A stretch of DNA of 64,000 nucleotides, taken from positions 1-64,000 of the forward strand of contig JASBTX010000029.1 in the NCBI GenBank assembly GCA_030148225.1, written 5' to 3'. Below the pieces are notes generated by a model, which was given only the letters and a program-made list of their open reading frames with translations, was not told the origin of the DNA and searched no databases. A program made the translations under genes and the position numbers. This document shows positions 15,340-25,120 of the stretch, one piece after another. Numbering within the stretch: the first letter of the stretch is position 1; each line of letters begins with the position of its first letter. The DNA is from Paracoccaceae bacterium (GTDB taxonomy: Bacteria; Pseudomonadota; Alphaproteobacteria; Rhodobacterales; Rhodobacteraceae).

Positions 15340-16584
15340 CTATTCGGCGGCGGTGCGGTGCTGCGCCTCGGGCTGTTCGGGATAGATATAGTTGCGCGTG
15401 ATCGGAAGGGCGTCGATCTGTCTGGTGATCTGGATCTGAAAGACTGCCTGCAGATCATAGCGGAACGTCGCTTCGCAGGCCAAAAGGTAAAACCGCCACA
15501 TCCGGCAGAACCGCTCATCATAGAGCGCGCGCGCTTTGCCCTCATTCTCCACGAAACGCTCGAACCATGATTTCAGCGTCTCGGCGTAGTGCAGGCGCAA
15601 AACCTCGACATCGGTAATCCAGAGATATTGCCGCTCGACCGATGCGGCAACTTCGGACAGCGACGGGCAATAGCCGCCGGGAAAAATGTATTTGGTGATC
15701 CACCGGCTGGTGGCACCGGGCGGCGTGCCCCGCCCGATCGTGTGTATCAGCGCAACACCGTTATCCGTCAGTTTTTGACGCACATGGCGGAAATATTCGC
15801 CGTAATGCGGCGCTCCGACATGCTCGAACATGCCGACACTCACGATCCTGTCGAATACTTCATCCACGTCACGATAGTCAGACAGGCGAATATCGATCTG
15901 ATCCTCCAGACCTGCCGCTTTGACCCGCTGGCGCGCCAGCTTGTACTGTTCTTCCGACAGGGTGACGCCGGTGACATGTACACCGTATTCCTGCGCCAGC
16001 GTCAGCGCCATTCCACCCCAGCCACAACCGATATCCAGCACCCGCATGCCGGGTGCCAATTCCAGCTTCTGCGCGATATGGCGCTTTTTCTGAAGCTGCG
16101 CCTGTTCCAGACTGTCCTGCGGGTTTTGAAAATAGGCACATGAATATTGCCGGTCCTCGTCGAGGAACAGATCATATAATTGCGCCGACAGATCATAGTG
16201 GTGGGCGACATTCCGCTTCGCCCGGCCGACGGGATTATACTGTGTGACAAACCGCAGAAATGTACGGACAAACGATATCAGCCGCGCCATGCCCATTTCG
16301 CCCTGAAGGGTCCGGTTCCTGAGCAGTATTTCGAGAAAGCCGCGCAGATCGTCATCCACGATCTCAAGCTCACCGCTCACATATCCCTCGCCCAGAACCA
16401 GATCGGGGTGCAGGACGATTCTGCGTTCGAATGAGGGGGATTTCAGCGCTATCGCCACGCTTGGCCCGCCGCCGGTGCCATAGCGCCGGACCGTGCCGTC
16501 CGAATACGTAATCTCTAGCGCCCCGACACGGATAAACCTGGTTAACAACCTGTGTATCAGCTGTCTCCACATACCCACACCCAT
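15340..16584 (-). CDS. Cyclopropane-fatty-acyl-phospholipid synthase-family methyltransferase
   Basis: SAM-dependent enzyme of about 414 residues that modifies unsaturated acyl chains of membrane phospholipids. The N-terminal domain is followed by the family core: NVAHHYDLSAQLYDLFLDEDRQYSCAYF in part, the SAM loop VLDIGCGWGGMALTLA, VTGVTLSEEQ, SVGMFEHVG and the F-P-G-G-Y-C-P-S-L segment. ATG at 16582-16584 has AAGGTG just upstream; an ATG 12 nt later is possible. Not linked here to carB by function. Related alphaproteobacterial members act on other acyl chains, so the exact product is uncertain. Confidence 0.85.
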   Translation of the reverse strand: MGVGMWRQLIHRLLTRFIRVGALEITYSDGTVRRYGTGGGPSVAIALKSPSFERRIVLHPDLVLGEGYVSGELEIVDDDLRGFLEILLRNRTLQGEMGMARLISFVRTFLRFVTQYNPVGRAKRNVAHHYDLSAQLYDLFLDEDRQYSCAYFQNPQDSLEQAQLQKKRHIAQKLELAPGMRVLDIGCGWGGMALTLAQEYGVHVTGVTLSEEQYKLARQRVKAAGLEDQIDIRLSDYRDVDEVFDRIVSVGMFEHVGAPHYGEYFRHVRQKLTDNGVALIHTIGRGTPPGATSRWITKYIFPGGYCPSLSEVAASVERQYLWITDVEVLRLHYAETLKSWFERFVENEGKARALYDERFCRMWRFYLLACEATFRYDLQAVFQIQITRQIDALPITRNYIYPEQPEAQHRTAAE

Positions 16585-16734
16585 GCACCTTGACCAAGGT
16601 GTCCTCTGTTCCCTTCACGTTTCCAAACACCGGAAAATCCGATGAAATTTAACCCCTGAGCGGGAATTTGAGCGGAAATTTCGCGTTTTGTCCAGCTTTT
16701 CAGGGAATCGGGCAGGAATGGCTGCGACGCTTGC

Positions 16735-16764
16735 TTGACTTCCCCTTGCCGACGTTATGTATCA
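16735..16764 (+). promoter_or_regulatory. Candidate aspS promoter
   Basis: TTGACT (16735-16740) is followed by TATGTA (16756-16761, spacing 15) or GTATCA (16759-16764, spacing 18). Transcription would begin near 16768, downstream of the first possible aspS start codon at 16757, which supports translation from 16799. Confidence 0.4.
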
Positions 16765-16798
16765 GCGCGAGCCAAACCTACCGTTTCGGGGATACCAG

Positions 16799-18577
16799 AT
16801 GCACGCCTATCGCTCACATACCTGCGCCGGATTGTCCCGGGACAATGTCGGCCAGACAATACGCCTGTCGGGATGGGTTCATCGGGTACGCGATCACGGC
16901 GGTGTGCTTTTTATCGACCTGCGGGATCACTATGGCATGACCCAGGTGCTCGCCGATCCGGACAGCCCGGTTTTCAAAGAGGTCGAAGCCGTGCGTTCCG
17001 AATGGTGCATCCGCATCGACGGAGAGGTCAAGGCGCGCGACGCCGATCTGGTTAACCCGAAAATACCGACCGGTGAGATTGAGGTTTTCATCCGCGATCT
17101 CGAGGTTTTGGGCCCGGCAGACGAATTGCCACTGATGGTGTTCGGCGATCAGGAATACCCCGAGGAAACGCGCCTGCGCTATCGCTTTCTTGATCTTCGC
17201 CGCGAAGCAATGCAGCGCAACATGACACTGCGTTCTGATGTTGTCGCGTCGATCCGCAAGCGGATGTGGGACAGCGGCTTTCGTGAGTTTCAGACACCCA
17301 TCATCACCGCATCCTCGCCCGAGGGCGCGCGCGATTTTCTGGTTCCCTCGCGCCTGCATCCGGGCAAGTTCTATGCCCTGCCTCAGGCTCCGCAGCAGTT
17401 CAAACAGCTGCTCATGGTCTCGGGCTTTGACAAATATTTCCAGATCGCGCCGTGCTTTCGTGACGAAGACCCGCGCGCAGACCGTTCCCCGACCGATTTC
17501 TATCAGCTCGACATGGAAATGAGCTTTGTCGAACAACAGGATGTGTTCGACACGATTCAACCTGTCATTACAGGCATTTTCGAGGAGTTCGGCGGCGGAA
17601 GGACCGTAGATCAGGACTGGCCGCAGATATCATATCGTGACGCCGCACTCTGGTACGGTACCGACAAGCCCGACCTCAGAAACCCCATCAAGATGCAGGT
17701 GGTCTCTGACCATTTCCGCGGATCGGGATTTGCCATCTTTGCCAAGCTTCTGGAGCAGGACGGTACCGAAGTGCGCGCCATCCCCGCACCGGGCGGCGGC
17801 TCTCGCAAGTTTTGCGACCGCATGAACGCATTCGCCCAAAAGGAAGGCCTGCCCGGCATGGGCTATATCTTCTGGCGCGATCAGGGACAGGGGATGGAGG
17901 CCGCCGGACCGCTGGCCAAGAACATCGGCCCCGAACGTACCGAGGCCATTCGTCAGCAGTTGGGGCTGGATGTCGGCGACGCCGCGTTTTTCCTGGGCGG
18001 CAAGCCCGAGGCTTTCGAAACCGTCGCGGGCAAGGCGCGCGTGACCATTGGCAACGAACTGGGCCTGACGGAAACCGACCGCTTTGCCTTTGCCTGGATC
18101 GTCGATTTCCCGATCTACGAACAGGACGAAGAAACCGGCAAGATCGATTTTGAACACAATCCGTTTTCGATGCCGCAGGGCGGTATGGCCGCGCTGGAGG
18201 GCGATCCCCTGCAGGTGCTGGGGTATCAGTATGATCTGGCTTGCAACGGCTATGAACTCGTTTCCGGCGCCATCCGGAACCACCGCCCTGAAATCATGTT
18301 CAAAGCCTTCGAAATCGCCGACTATGGACGTGACGAAGTCGAAAGCCGCTTTGGCGGCATGGTCAAGGCCTTTCAGTACGGCGCGCCGCCCCATGGTGGC
18401 TGCGCTGCCGGGATCGACCGAATCGTCATGCTGTTGGCGGATGAGGTCAATATCCGTGAAGTGATTCTGTTTCCGATGAACCAGCGCGCCGAAGACCTGA
18501 TGATGGAAGCACCATCCGAACCCTCGAACGAGCAGCTTCGCGAACTCAGGCTCAGGGTCCTGCCGCCGGAGGAATAG
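16799..18577 (+). CDS. aspS: Aspartate--tRNA ligase
   Basis: Class II aminoacyl-tRNA synthetase of bacterial type, 592 residues. It has the OB-fold anticodon-binding domain ([20 protein letters not shown]), motif 2 ([12 protein letters not shown]), the bacterial GAD insertion in the middle, and motif 3 near the C-terminus (GIDRIVMLL). The ATG at 16799 begins the usual M-H-A-Y-R-S-H-T-C start with GGGGAT upstream; the 14 residues before it in the open frame have no homology. Whether it is discriminating or non-discriminating was not determined. Confidence 0.97.
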   Translation: MHAYRSHTCAGLSRDNVGQTIRLSGWVHRVRDHGGVLFIDLRDHYGMTQVLADPDSPVFKEVEAVRSEWCIRIDGEVKARDADLVNPKIPTGEIEVFIRDLEVLGPADELPLMVFGDQEYPEETRLRYRFLDLRREAMQRNMTLRSDVVASIRKRMWDSGFREFQTPIITASSPEGARDFLVPSRLHPGKFYALPQAPQQFKQLLMVSGFDKYFQIAPCFRDEDPRADRSPTDFYQLDMEMSFVEQQDVFDTIQPVITGIFEEFGGGRTVDQDWPQISYRDAALWYGTDKPDLRNPIKMQVVSDHFRGSGFAIFAKLLEQDGTEVRAIPAPGGGSRKFCDRMNAFAQKEGLPGMGYIFWRDQGQGMEAAGPLAKNIGPERTEAIRQQLGLDVGDAAFFLGGKPEAFETVAGKARVTIGNELGLTETDRFAFAWIVDFPIYEQDEETGKIDFEHNPFSMPQGGMAALEGDPLQVLGYQYDLACNGYELVSGAIRNHRPEIMFKAFEIADYGRDEVESRFGGMVKAFQYGAPPHGGCAAGIDRIVMLLADEVNIREVILFPMNQRAEDLMMEAPSEPSNEQLRELRLRVLPPEE

Positions 18578-18616
18578 GCCAGAGACGGCACCGAAACGCT
18601 GCGGTATCTTGCTGGC

Positions 18617-18632
18617 GTTAACCCAGGTTAAC
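18617..18632. repeat. 16-bp inverted repeat between aspS and the DUF1800 gene
   Basis: GTTAACC-CA-GGTTAAC, two perfect 7-bp arms with a 2-bp spacer, lies 144 nt upstream of the DUF1800 start in the 198-bp gap after aspS. The length and symmetry resemble a dimeric repressor site, but no regulator gene is adjacent. Confidence 0.45.
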
Positions 18633-18775
18633 ATGCTCGTCTGGCCGCAACCGCCGGAACGGGCTATGCTCGCGCCTACCTGCTCATGCGGGTCCCGCTT
18701 CGTTGTCACGCGTGTCGTTGCCCCATTTTCGACACGGTTCTGTGCATTACCAGACGAAAAATCCACGAGCGTAAG

Positions 18776-20146
18776 ATGCCAGATATCTCGACATACACGG
18801 CAATCCGGTTTGGCACCGGGATCGCGGACAATCAAAACCCGGCATCGGGGCCGGTCGAAATGCTCGCAAATCTCGAGCAGCCCGACCGCATGACCGACCG
18901 TTTTCCGACCTCGGGTTTTGCTGACAGGCTGAAAATGTCAGTGAACCTGATCAAACTGCGCAAGGCGCGCCGGAAAAAGAACGCGACCGAGGAAATTCAG
19001 GCCCGGTTCTATGCCCAGCGCAAGGAAATCCGGAAAATCGCCTTCAGCGACACGCTGAACCATGCGGCACGTGCGATCTATTCACCCGATGGGTTTCGCG
19101 AACGTCTGGGTATGTTCTGGGCTGATCACTTTACCATTCGTCAGCGCGGCGACGGCTATCAGGGGTCGCAGGCTGTCTATGTGACCGAAGCGATCCGCCC
19201 GCATATCGCGGGCCGTTTTGCCGATATGCTGCGGGCGGCAGTCACCCACCCCCTGATGCTGGATTACCTCGATCAGGTCGTATCAGTGGGGCCGAACTCC
19301 AAGTTCGGCAAGGCCAAGAAACGCGGGCTGAACGAAAATCTCGCCCGCGAGGTGCTCGAGCTGCATACGCTGGGCGTCGGCGGGCCCTACACGCAAAAAG
19401 ATGTCACGCAACTGGCTGAACTCTTTACCGGCATGACGGTTGACCGGCAAACCGGGTTCAAGTTTCAGCCCAACGTCGCCGAACCCGGTGCCGAACGCGT
19501 TCTCGGCCGCAAATACGGCGGCTGGTGGCCCCGGATGAGCCATATCGAAGCGGCGCTGGAAGACCTCGCGCTGCACCCCTCGACCGCCCGCCATCTCGCC
19601 CGCAAGCTGGTGGTTCATTTCATCTCGGACACGCCTGACAAGGGTATGGTCGATGATGTTGCCGCCGCCTATCGCGACAGCGAGGGCGACCTGATGGCCA
19701 CTTATGGCGCGCTGCTGAACCATCCGCTTGCCTTTCAGAATTTCGGCCAAAAGGCCAAGCGGCCCGACGAATTCCTGATCTCGGCGGTACGGGCACTCGA
19801 GATTCCGGCAAAGAGTTTCCTGTCTTTGAAGGAACGCAAGGCAGGACAGTATTTCTTTGGCCCCATGGCCGCTATGGGCATGCGCCACCAAAGACCGACC
19901 GGCCCCGATGGCTGGCCCGAAGAGCTTGATGCATGGCTGTCACCGCAGGGGCTGGCGGCGCGGATTCAATGGTCAATGGCTGTGCCCGGCCAGATTCGCA
20001 AACCACTCCCTGACGCGAACGCGTTCCTGAAGGTCGCCCTGGCCGACGCGGCATCGCCGGATCTGACATGGGCCGTCTCCGTATCCGAAACCAAGCGCGA
20101 GGCGATCGGACTGATCTTTGCGTCGCCGGAATTCAACCGAAGATAG
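18776..20146 (+). CDS. DUF1800 domain-containing protein
   Basis: 456 residues from the ATG at 18776, belonging to the DUF1800 family of unknown function. Family marks are the helical N-terminal part, RLGMFWADHFTIR, the segment NENLAREVLELHTLGVGGPYTQKD that is typical of DUF1800, and AELFTGMTV. No signal peptide is evident. It is followed 8 nt later by a DUF1501 gene, the standard partner of this family across bacteria. The upstream 30 residues of the open frame are Cys/Arg-rich and not family-like. Confidence 0.85.
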   Translation: MPDISTYTAIRFGTGIADNQNPASGPVEMLANLEQPDRMTDRFPTSGFADRLKMSVNLIKLRKARRKKNATEEIQARFYAQRKEIRKIAFSDTLNHAARAIYSPDGFRERLGMFWADHFTIRQRGDGYQGSQAVYVTEAIRPHIAGRFADMLRAAVTHPLMLDYLDQVVSVGPNSKFGKAKKRGLNENLAREVLELHTLGVGGPYTQKDVTQLAELFTGMTVDRQTGFKFQPNVAEPGAERVLGRKYGGWWPRMSHIEAALEDLALHPSTARHLARKLVVHFISDTPDKGMVDDVAAAYRDSEGDLMATYGALLNHPLAFQNFGQKAKRPDEFLISAVRALEIPAKSFLSLKERKAGQYFFGPMAAMGMRHQRPTGPDGWPEELDAWLSPQGLAARIQWSMAVPGQIRKPLPDANAFLKVALADAASPDLTWAVSVSETKREAIGLIFASPEFNRR

Positions 20147-20154
20147 GGCCGCTC

Positions 20155-21372
20155 ATGAGTATTCTGTCCAGACGTGGTTTTCTGAAAGGTGCGGCCCTTG
20201 GCGGGTGCTCACTTGCGGCGCACCCGCTAATGACATCGATGACCTTTGCCTCGGCAGCTTGGGAACAGCGCCTTGTCGTGATCATCCTGCGTGGCGGGCT
20301 GGATGGTCTGGACGCGGTGCGCCCGTTGGGCGACCCAAATTTCGCCGCCTACCGCCCCCGGTTGCTCAAGAAATCGAAATCGCTGGACCTTGACGGCTAT
20401 TTTGCCTTGCACCCCGGATTTGGTGCGCTCATGCCGCTCTGGTCCGCCGGAGAGCTGGCCTTTGTCCACGCGGTATCGACACCCTATCGCAACAAGCGCA
20501 GCCACTTCGACGGTCAGGACATTCTCGAGGCCGGAACCGGATTTGACGTACCTGCCGGGGCGGTGCGCGATGGCTGGCTGAACCGGATGCTGCAGACCGT
20601 GCCGGGTTTATCGGCGCAAACCGCATTTTCGGTGGGGCTGGATGAGTTGAAAGTTCTTGCCGGCCCGGCAGAGGTTCGAAACTGGTCTCCGTCGACACAG
20701 CTGGAATTGACCCCGCAAAGCCGCTTGCTGCTGGAGCATGTCTATCACAGGGATCCGGTGTTTCGGGACGCCGCAGCAGAGGCGATGGACCTTGCCGACG
20801 GGCTGCGCGTCGAGGGGGATGAGCCTCTATCCGGCGAAGAGGCCATGAACGACATGGCCAAAAGCGCGTTCAAGGCCGCGGGTGCCGAATCCCTCGCAGC
20901 CTTTGCCGCCGCACGGCTGCGCGAAGAAACACGCATCGCCGCCTTTTCGATCAACGGCTGGGACACGCATAAGAACCAGGGCAAGACCATCGGCAAAATG
21001 ACACCGCGCCTGTCCCAGGCGATCCTGCGGCTCAAGACAGAGCTTGGCGCAATCTGGAACAAGACCACCGTCATCGCCATGACCGAGTTCGGGCGCACGG
21101 CGGCGGAAAACGGCAATGCGGGCACCGATCATGGCACCGGTGGGCTGATGATCCTGGCGGGTGGCGCGCTATCGGGTGCGCGCGTCTTCGGCCAGTGGCC
21201 GGGGCTTGATGAGGCGTCGCTCTATCAGCGGCGTGATCTGATGCCGACGGGCGATATCCGTGCCCATACGGGCTGGATCATGCGCGACATGTTCGGCATC
21301 GAAAAATCAGCGCTTGAAAACAGCATCTTTCCCGGTGTCGATCTGGGCCGCAATCCCGGCATCATCGCCTGA
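20155..21372 (+). CDS. DUF1501 domain-containing protein, Tat-exported
   Basis: 405 residues from the ATG at 20155. The N-terminus has a twin-arginine signal (SRRGFLKGAALGGCSLAAHP) with a likely cleavage around FASAA, so it is predicted to be periplasmic. The body has DUF1501 features resembling the alkaline phosphatase/sulfatase fold: LVVIILRGGLDGLDAVRP, SHFDGQDILEAG, and a C-terminal TEFGRTAAENGNAGTDHG. It is the partner of the DUF1800 gene just upstream. The molecular function of the pair is unknown. Confidence 0.87.
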   Translation: MSILSRRGFLKGAALGGCSLAAHPLMTSMTFASAAWEQRLVVIILRGGLDGLDAVRPLGDPNFAAYRPRLLKKSKSLDLDGYFALHPGFGALMPLWSAGELAFVHAVSTPYRNKRSHFDGQDILEAGTGFDVPAGAVRDGWLNRMLQTVPGLSAQTAFSVGLDELKVLAGPAEVRNWSPSTQLELTPQSRLLLEHVYHRDPVFRDAAAEAMDLADGLRVEGDEPLSGEEAMNDMAKSAFKAAGAESLAAFAAARLREETRIAAFSINGWDTHKNQGKTIGKMTPRLSQAILRLKTELGAIWNKTTVIAMTEFGRTAAENGNAGTDHGTGGLMILAGGALSGARVFGQWPGLDEASLYQRRDLMPTGDIRAHTGWIMRDMFGIEKSALENSIFPGVDLGRNPGIIA

Positions 21373-21467
21373 TCACCGGGCCAATTCCCGAATATTTCCG
21401 GTCAGGCCTGCCCGGCCGGTCAAAGTGATTCACCTTGCGCCGGGGATGGGTTAACCTCAGTCCCAGA

Positions 21468-22190
21468 ATGGCAGAGGATCGGGATATCAAGGAACGCCTG
21501 CAAGGCTGGACACCGCCGGGCACACCGCATGGGATACACCTGTCGGGTCACCATGCAGGGCTGGAGCCGCTGAACGCCGATGCGCATGCCGCCGACATCC
21601 ACCGCGCCAATTCGCTCGATCCGTCGATCTGGGATTATTTGCCTTACGGGCCTTTTGCCTCTGCCGCCGGGTATCATCGCTGGATTCGCGAGGTTACCGC
21701 ATGCGACGACCCCGTATTCTTTGCCATCCGCAACCTGAAAACGGGCCATTTCGGCGGGGTATGCAGCTATCTGCGCATATCGCCCGATGCCGGCAGTATC
21801 GAGGTCGGGCATATCAACCTGTCAGCAGAATTGCAGAATACCATTGCCGCAACCGAGGTGATGTTTCTGATGATGGAATGGGCGTTTGACGCGGGTTACC
21901 GCCGGTATGAATGGAAATGCGACGCCGCCAATCTGCGATCAAGGCGCGCGGCTGAACGGTTGGGTTTCAGCTTCGAGGGGGTTTTCCGGCAGGCCGCCGT
22001 GGTCAAAGGGCGCAATCGTGACACCGCTTGGTTTGCCGCCATCGACAAGGAATGGCCGGCGCTGCGCGAAGCGTTCCGGGTCTGGCTCCGGCCAGAGAAT
22101 TTCGATGAAAACGGGCGCCAGCTGGAACGCCTGTCCGATCTCACGCGCCTTGTCCGGGTCGCATCCGATCCGGCGTTGCAATCCGCTTAG
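21468..22190 (+). CDS. GNAT family N-acetyltransferase (RimJ/RimL-like)
   Basis: 240 residues, similar to RimJ/RimL acetyltransferases that transfer acetyl from acetyl-CoA to amino groups of proteins or small molecules. It has FAIRNLKTGHFGGVCSYLRI, an acceptor strand (SIEVGHINLS) and the CoA-binding end (CDAANLRSRRAAERLGFSFEGVFR). The ATG at 21468 follows a rather poor ribosome binding site; a TTG at 21435 is the first alternative. It converges with a response regulator gene 26 nt away. Substrate unknown. Confidence 0.82.
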   Translation: MAEDRDIKERLQGWTPPGTPHGIHLSGHHAGLEPLNADAHAADIHRANSLDPSIWDYLPYGPFASAAGYHRWIREVTACDDPVFFAIRNLKTGHFGGVCSYLRISPDAGSIEVGHINLSAELQNTIAATEVMFLMMEWAFDAGYRRYEWKCDAANLRSRRAAERLGFSFEGVFRQAAVVKGRNRDTAWFAAIDKEWPALREAFRVWLRPENFDENGRQLERLSDLTRLVRVASDPALQSA

Positions 22191-22216
22191 AAAAAACTGC
22201 CTGCGCGCAGCCATGT

Positions 22217-22930
22217 TCATATGGCACGTGTCCGGTTCAGCCGGTTTTCAACGATCTGACCCAGTGCATCGGCCTTGGGTGCTGCGGCGGATGTGCCCAG
22301 TGTTTCGCGCAACTCTGCCGACGCCTTGCCCAACGACGGATCCGATGCCTGCAAGGCCAGCCCGCCCGCGAACTGGCTGACATAGTCCAGCGCCCCATCG
22401 CGGTCATGGTTTGAGAGGATCTTTGCGATCTGAACCAGATCATCCCTGAGCGCGACGGGGTCGGGATGGATCTCCTGATCCTGCAAACAGCGCGGGCCGC
22501 GGGGCCGCTGTGCGTCGGGCAGGTTCTGCAGGATGAGTTGCTGAAATTCCGCCATTCTGCGTACGGGCTTGTGCAGAAATCCGTCTGCACCTGCCGACAT
22601 GGCGGCATTCTCCAGCCGTTCGTCGCCGCTTGTCGCCAGCAGGATGGGCCGGTGCGCAGCGGTTGCCAGTTCCCCGATCAGCGCCAGGCCTGATCCGTCC
22701 GGCAGACCCAGATCCACCAGCACGACAGCAGGGCGATAGACCTGCAGATGGCGTCGCGCCGCGGCCAGGCAATCGGCGCGGCGCAGTCGCGCACCACTGG
22801 CCTGCGCCATCAGTCGCACAGCCTCGGACGCAAAGCGGCTGTCTTCCACCACCAGGATCGTCAGACCCAGCAGCGGGCGCCGGGCCGTCGGCGCGGATGT
22901 GTTGAACATGTCCTTGATATCGTCACTCAT
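22217..22930 (-). CDS. Response regulator with receiver domain and unknown C-terminal part
   Basis: 237 residues. Residues 22-135 form a receiver domain with acidic D30, phosphoacceptor D73 (LVDLGLPDGSG), T100/S101 and K121 (FLHKPVR). The remaining 100 residues are helical and lack a DNA-binding motif; residues about 150-210 (DDLVQIAKILSNHDRDGALDYVSQFAGG) could be an HPt-like helix bundle but no phosphorylatable His context was confirmed. No histidine kinase is nearby, so it is an orphan regulator, perhaps acting by protein contact. Confidence 0.8.
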   Translation of the reverse strand: MSDDIKDMFNTSAPTARRPLLGLTILVVEDSRFASEAVRLMAQASGARLRRADCLAAARRHLQVYRPAVVLVDLGLPDGSGLALIGELATAAHRPILLATSGDERLENAAMSAGADGFLHKPVRRMAEFQQLILQNLPDAQRPRGPRCLQDQEIHPDPVALRDDLVQIAKILSNHDRDGALDYVSQFAGGLALQASDPSLGKASAELRETLGTSAAAPKADALGQIVENRLNRTRAI

Positions 22931-23110
22931 CGAATTGCCCTTTTGCCTGATGTGGCAAATGTGACCGGGCAGGATTACCAGCGGGTAAATCCGGCACCGA
23001 ACCTGCTGAGAACTGCGTCAGCGTTGCCGCATGTGATGCGTGATCATGCCGCGCCCACTTGCGGCGGCGCGCCGGGCGGTCATATGAAGCCGAAACAGAT
23101 GGAGTTCCGA

Positions 23111-23515
23111 ATGATCGGTCGATTGAACCATGTCGCCATTGCCGTCCCGGACCTGACCGCGGCAGCAGCGCAATACCGCGAAATGCTCGGGGCGAATGTC
23201 GGCGATCCCCAGGACGAGCCTGATCACGGCGTCACGGTCGTCTTTATCGACCTGCCCAACACCAAGATCGAGCTGCTCTATCCCCTGGGTGAGGCGAGCC
23301 CGATACAGGGGTTTCTGGACAAGAATCCCAGCGGCGGCATCCATCACATCTGCTATGAAGTTGCCGATATCCACGCCGCGCGCGATCATCTGGTTCAGGG
23401 TGGCGCCCGCGTTTTGGGCGGTGGCGAACCCAAAATCGGGGCTCATGGCAAGCCGGTGTTGTTCCTGCATCCCAAGGATTTCAACGGCGCGCTCATTGAA
23501 CTCGAGGAGGTCTGA
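23111..23515 (+). CDS. mce: Methylmalonyl-CoA epimerase
   Basis: VOC-fold metalloenzyme of 134 residues interconverting (R)- and (S)-methylmalonyl-CoA in propionyl-CoA breakdown. Family marks are IGRLNHVAIAVPDL with the metal-binding His, IELLYPLGEASPIQGFL, GGIHHICYEV and the terminal LIELEEV with the metal-binding Glu. GGAG lies 6 nt before the ATG at 23111; the longer open frame upstream is not family-like. The DUF1467 gene starts 3 nt after its stop, a pairing I recall from other alphaproteobacteria. Confidence 0.93.
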   Translation: MIGRLNHVAIAVPDLTAAAAQYREMLGANVGDPQDEPDHGVTVVFIDLPNTKIELLYPLGEASPIQGFLDKNPSGGIHHICYEVADIHAARDHLVQGGARVLGGGEPKIGAHGKPVLFLHPKDFNGALIELEEV

Positions 23516-23518
23516 AGA

Positions 23519-23800
23519 ATGTCGATCACCTCTGCCCTTGTGTTGTTCGCGATCATCTGGTTCACGACGCTCTTCGTGGTGCTGCCTTTGCGCAACAAAA
23601 GCCAGAGCGATACCGGCGAGATCGTACCGGGCACCCCCGGCTCGGCCCCGGTTGATCCTCAGCTAAAGCGTAAGTTTATCCTCGTCACACTGATCACGAT
23701 CCCGCTTTGGGCGGTTGTAACCGCCATAATTTTCAGCGGCTGGATCAGCGTTGATGACTTTGACCTGTTTCACCTGCTCAGCGGTTATGAACGTTCCTGA
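23519..23800 (+). CDS. DUF1467 family membrane protein
   Basis: 93 residues with two predicted membrane spans (about 3-23 and 52-73) separated by a cytoplasmic loop; the start (SITSALVLFAIIWFTTLFVVLPL) is typical of DUF1467, an alphaproteobacterial family of unknown function. It directly follows mce and is probably co-transcribed. Its last 16 nt overlap the end of the converging EI24 gene. Confidence 0.88.
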   Translation: MSITSALVLFAIIWFTTLFVVLPLRNKSQSDTGEIVPGTPGSAPVDPQLKRKFILVTLITIPLWAVVTAIIFSGWISVDDFDLFHLLSGYERS

Positions 23801-24477
23801 AGCGCATGATATATATGCGTGAACGTTGCCGCGCCCAACACGGGGATCAGCAGGTTCACAACCGGTATCGACAAAGGCCAGGCCATTAGAAATCCGGCAA
23901 TCCACAACGTCAGCCAGTGTCGCGCACGCATCCGGCCTGCCTCGGCCCGGCCCAGTCTGCGGATAGCCACCATCATGAAATATTCCCGCCCCAGCAGATA
24001 GCCATTGAGGCCCCAGAATATCAGCGGCGCAAATGGTGCAAAAAGCAGATACAGAACAAGGGCCAGCAGGTTGGCCACGATCATCACGCCCAGAAAGCTC
24101 AGACTGTCGCGCAGCGCCTCGCTCAGCGGCACAGGCTGCGCCGGTGGCAGATCGGAATAGTGCCGCGCCTCGACCGCATCGGCAACCCGGTCCAGAAATA
24201 TGCTGGTAAATGCCGATGCCGTCGGCACCATCAGAAAGAGCGAAAGCAGGATCATCATCACTACCCCGCCCAGCGAGGCGATATTGTCGACCCATGTGAT
24301 CGTGCCGATCCAGGGCAGCGTGATTTGATCGGGAACAAAGATACCGATGCCCCAGATAAAGGCCGCGCCAATCGCCACGAACAATAACAGCGTCAGCCCG
24401 ACACCCAATGCCAGCACACGCAAAAACCGGCCATCGCCCATCTGGGCGAGCGAGCGAAAGAAGGCTGCGATGATCAT
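23785..24477 (-). CDS. EI24 domain-containing membrane protein (CysZ-like)
   Basis: 230 residues with about four to five hydrophobic segments and the family pattern AFFRSLAQMGDGRFLRVLALGVGLTL at the start, GYLLGREYFMMVAIRRLG in the middle and LIPVLGAATFTHIYH at the end. EI24/CysZ proteins include sulfate transporters, but no cys genes are near. It overlaps the upstream nitroreductase gene by 4 nt, so the two are translationally linked. Confidence 0.85.
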   Translation of the reverse strand: MIIAAFFRSLAQMGDGRFLRVLALGVGLTLLLFVAIGAAFIWGIGIFVPDQITLPWIGTITWVDNIASLGGVVMMILLSLFLMVPTASAFTSIFLDRVADAVEARHYSDLPPAQPVPLSEALRDSLSFLGVMIVANLLALVLYLLFAPFAPLIFWGLNGYLLGREYFMMVAIRRLGRAEAGRMRARHWLTLWIAGFLMAWPLSIPVVNLLIPVLGAATFTHIYHALQERS

Positions 24478-25052
24478 GCGTCGATCCAGCTCACCTTGGT
24501 TGCCAGATCGGGGCGCGGACGTTCGGGCGGCGCTACGGATTCGGTGCCGATATGGACAAAACCGGCAACACGCTCTGCCGGGCCAAGCCCGAGTTCACTG
24601 CGCATGAACGCGCCGTCATGGCTGGCCCAGCCCGACAACCAGTTAGCCCCCCAGCCCATCGCCAGCGCCGCATTCAGAAGCGACAAGCAAACTGCTCCGG
24701 CGGAGTAAAGCTGTTCGATCTCGGGCACCTTCTCTGAGACCACCGGCGCAGAAATCACCGCGACGACCAACGACGCAGAAGCGAACTGCACCCGCATCTT
24801 TTCGATTTTTTCAGCATCGATCCCCTGTTCGTCGCCCCGGCCTGCGACCGCCTCGGCCAGCCTCTTTAGTGCGGGTTTTTCCAACACGATAAATCGCCAC
24901 GGCTCCAGCTTGCCATGATCAGGGGTGCGGGCGGCAGCGGTGAGCATAGTCTCAAGATCCACGCGCCCCGGTACTGGCTCGATCAGCGTTTTGGCCGGGC
25001 GGGATCGGCGCGTCAGCAGAAAATTCAGCGCGCCGGGATCGGGGGTAGGCAT
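24474..25052 (-). CDS. Nitroreductase family protein
   Basis: 192-residue FMN-dependent oxidoreductase resembling the YdjA type: FLLTRRSRPAKTLIEPVPG at the start, AARTPDHGKLEPWRFIV, and a late GWGANWLSGW and FVHIGTES. Such enzymes reduce nitro compounds, quinones or other electron acceptors with NAD(P)H; the physiological substrate is not known. It is 68 nt downstream of the deacetylase-like gene and overlaps the EI24 gene, suggesting a three-gene run. Confidence 0.88.
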   Translation of the reverse strand: MPTPDPGALNFLLTRRSRPAKTLIEPVPGRVDLETMLTAAARTPDHGKLEPWRFIVLEKPALKRLAEAVAGRGDEQGIDAEKIEKMRVQFASASLVVAVISAPVVSEKVPEIEQLYSAGAVCLSLLNAALAMGWGANWLSGWASHDGAFMRSELGLGPAERVAGFVHIGTESVAPPERPRPDLATKVSWIDA

Positions 25053-25120
25053 GGCAATATCCTTTGTGTCAGTCGATAGGTCGGGCCGGTTGGTGCAGAA
25101 TTCAAGGTTGGATATCGCGA

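Noticed and set aside
17630-18835. A 401-codon frame antisense to aspS and reaching into the next gap
   Set aside because: Most of it lies under aspS, which is certain, and it has no family resemblance.
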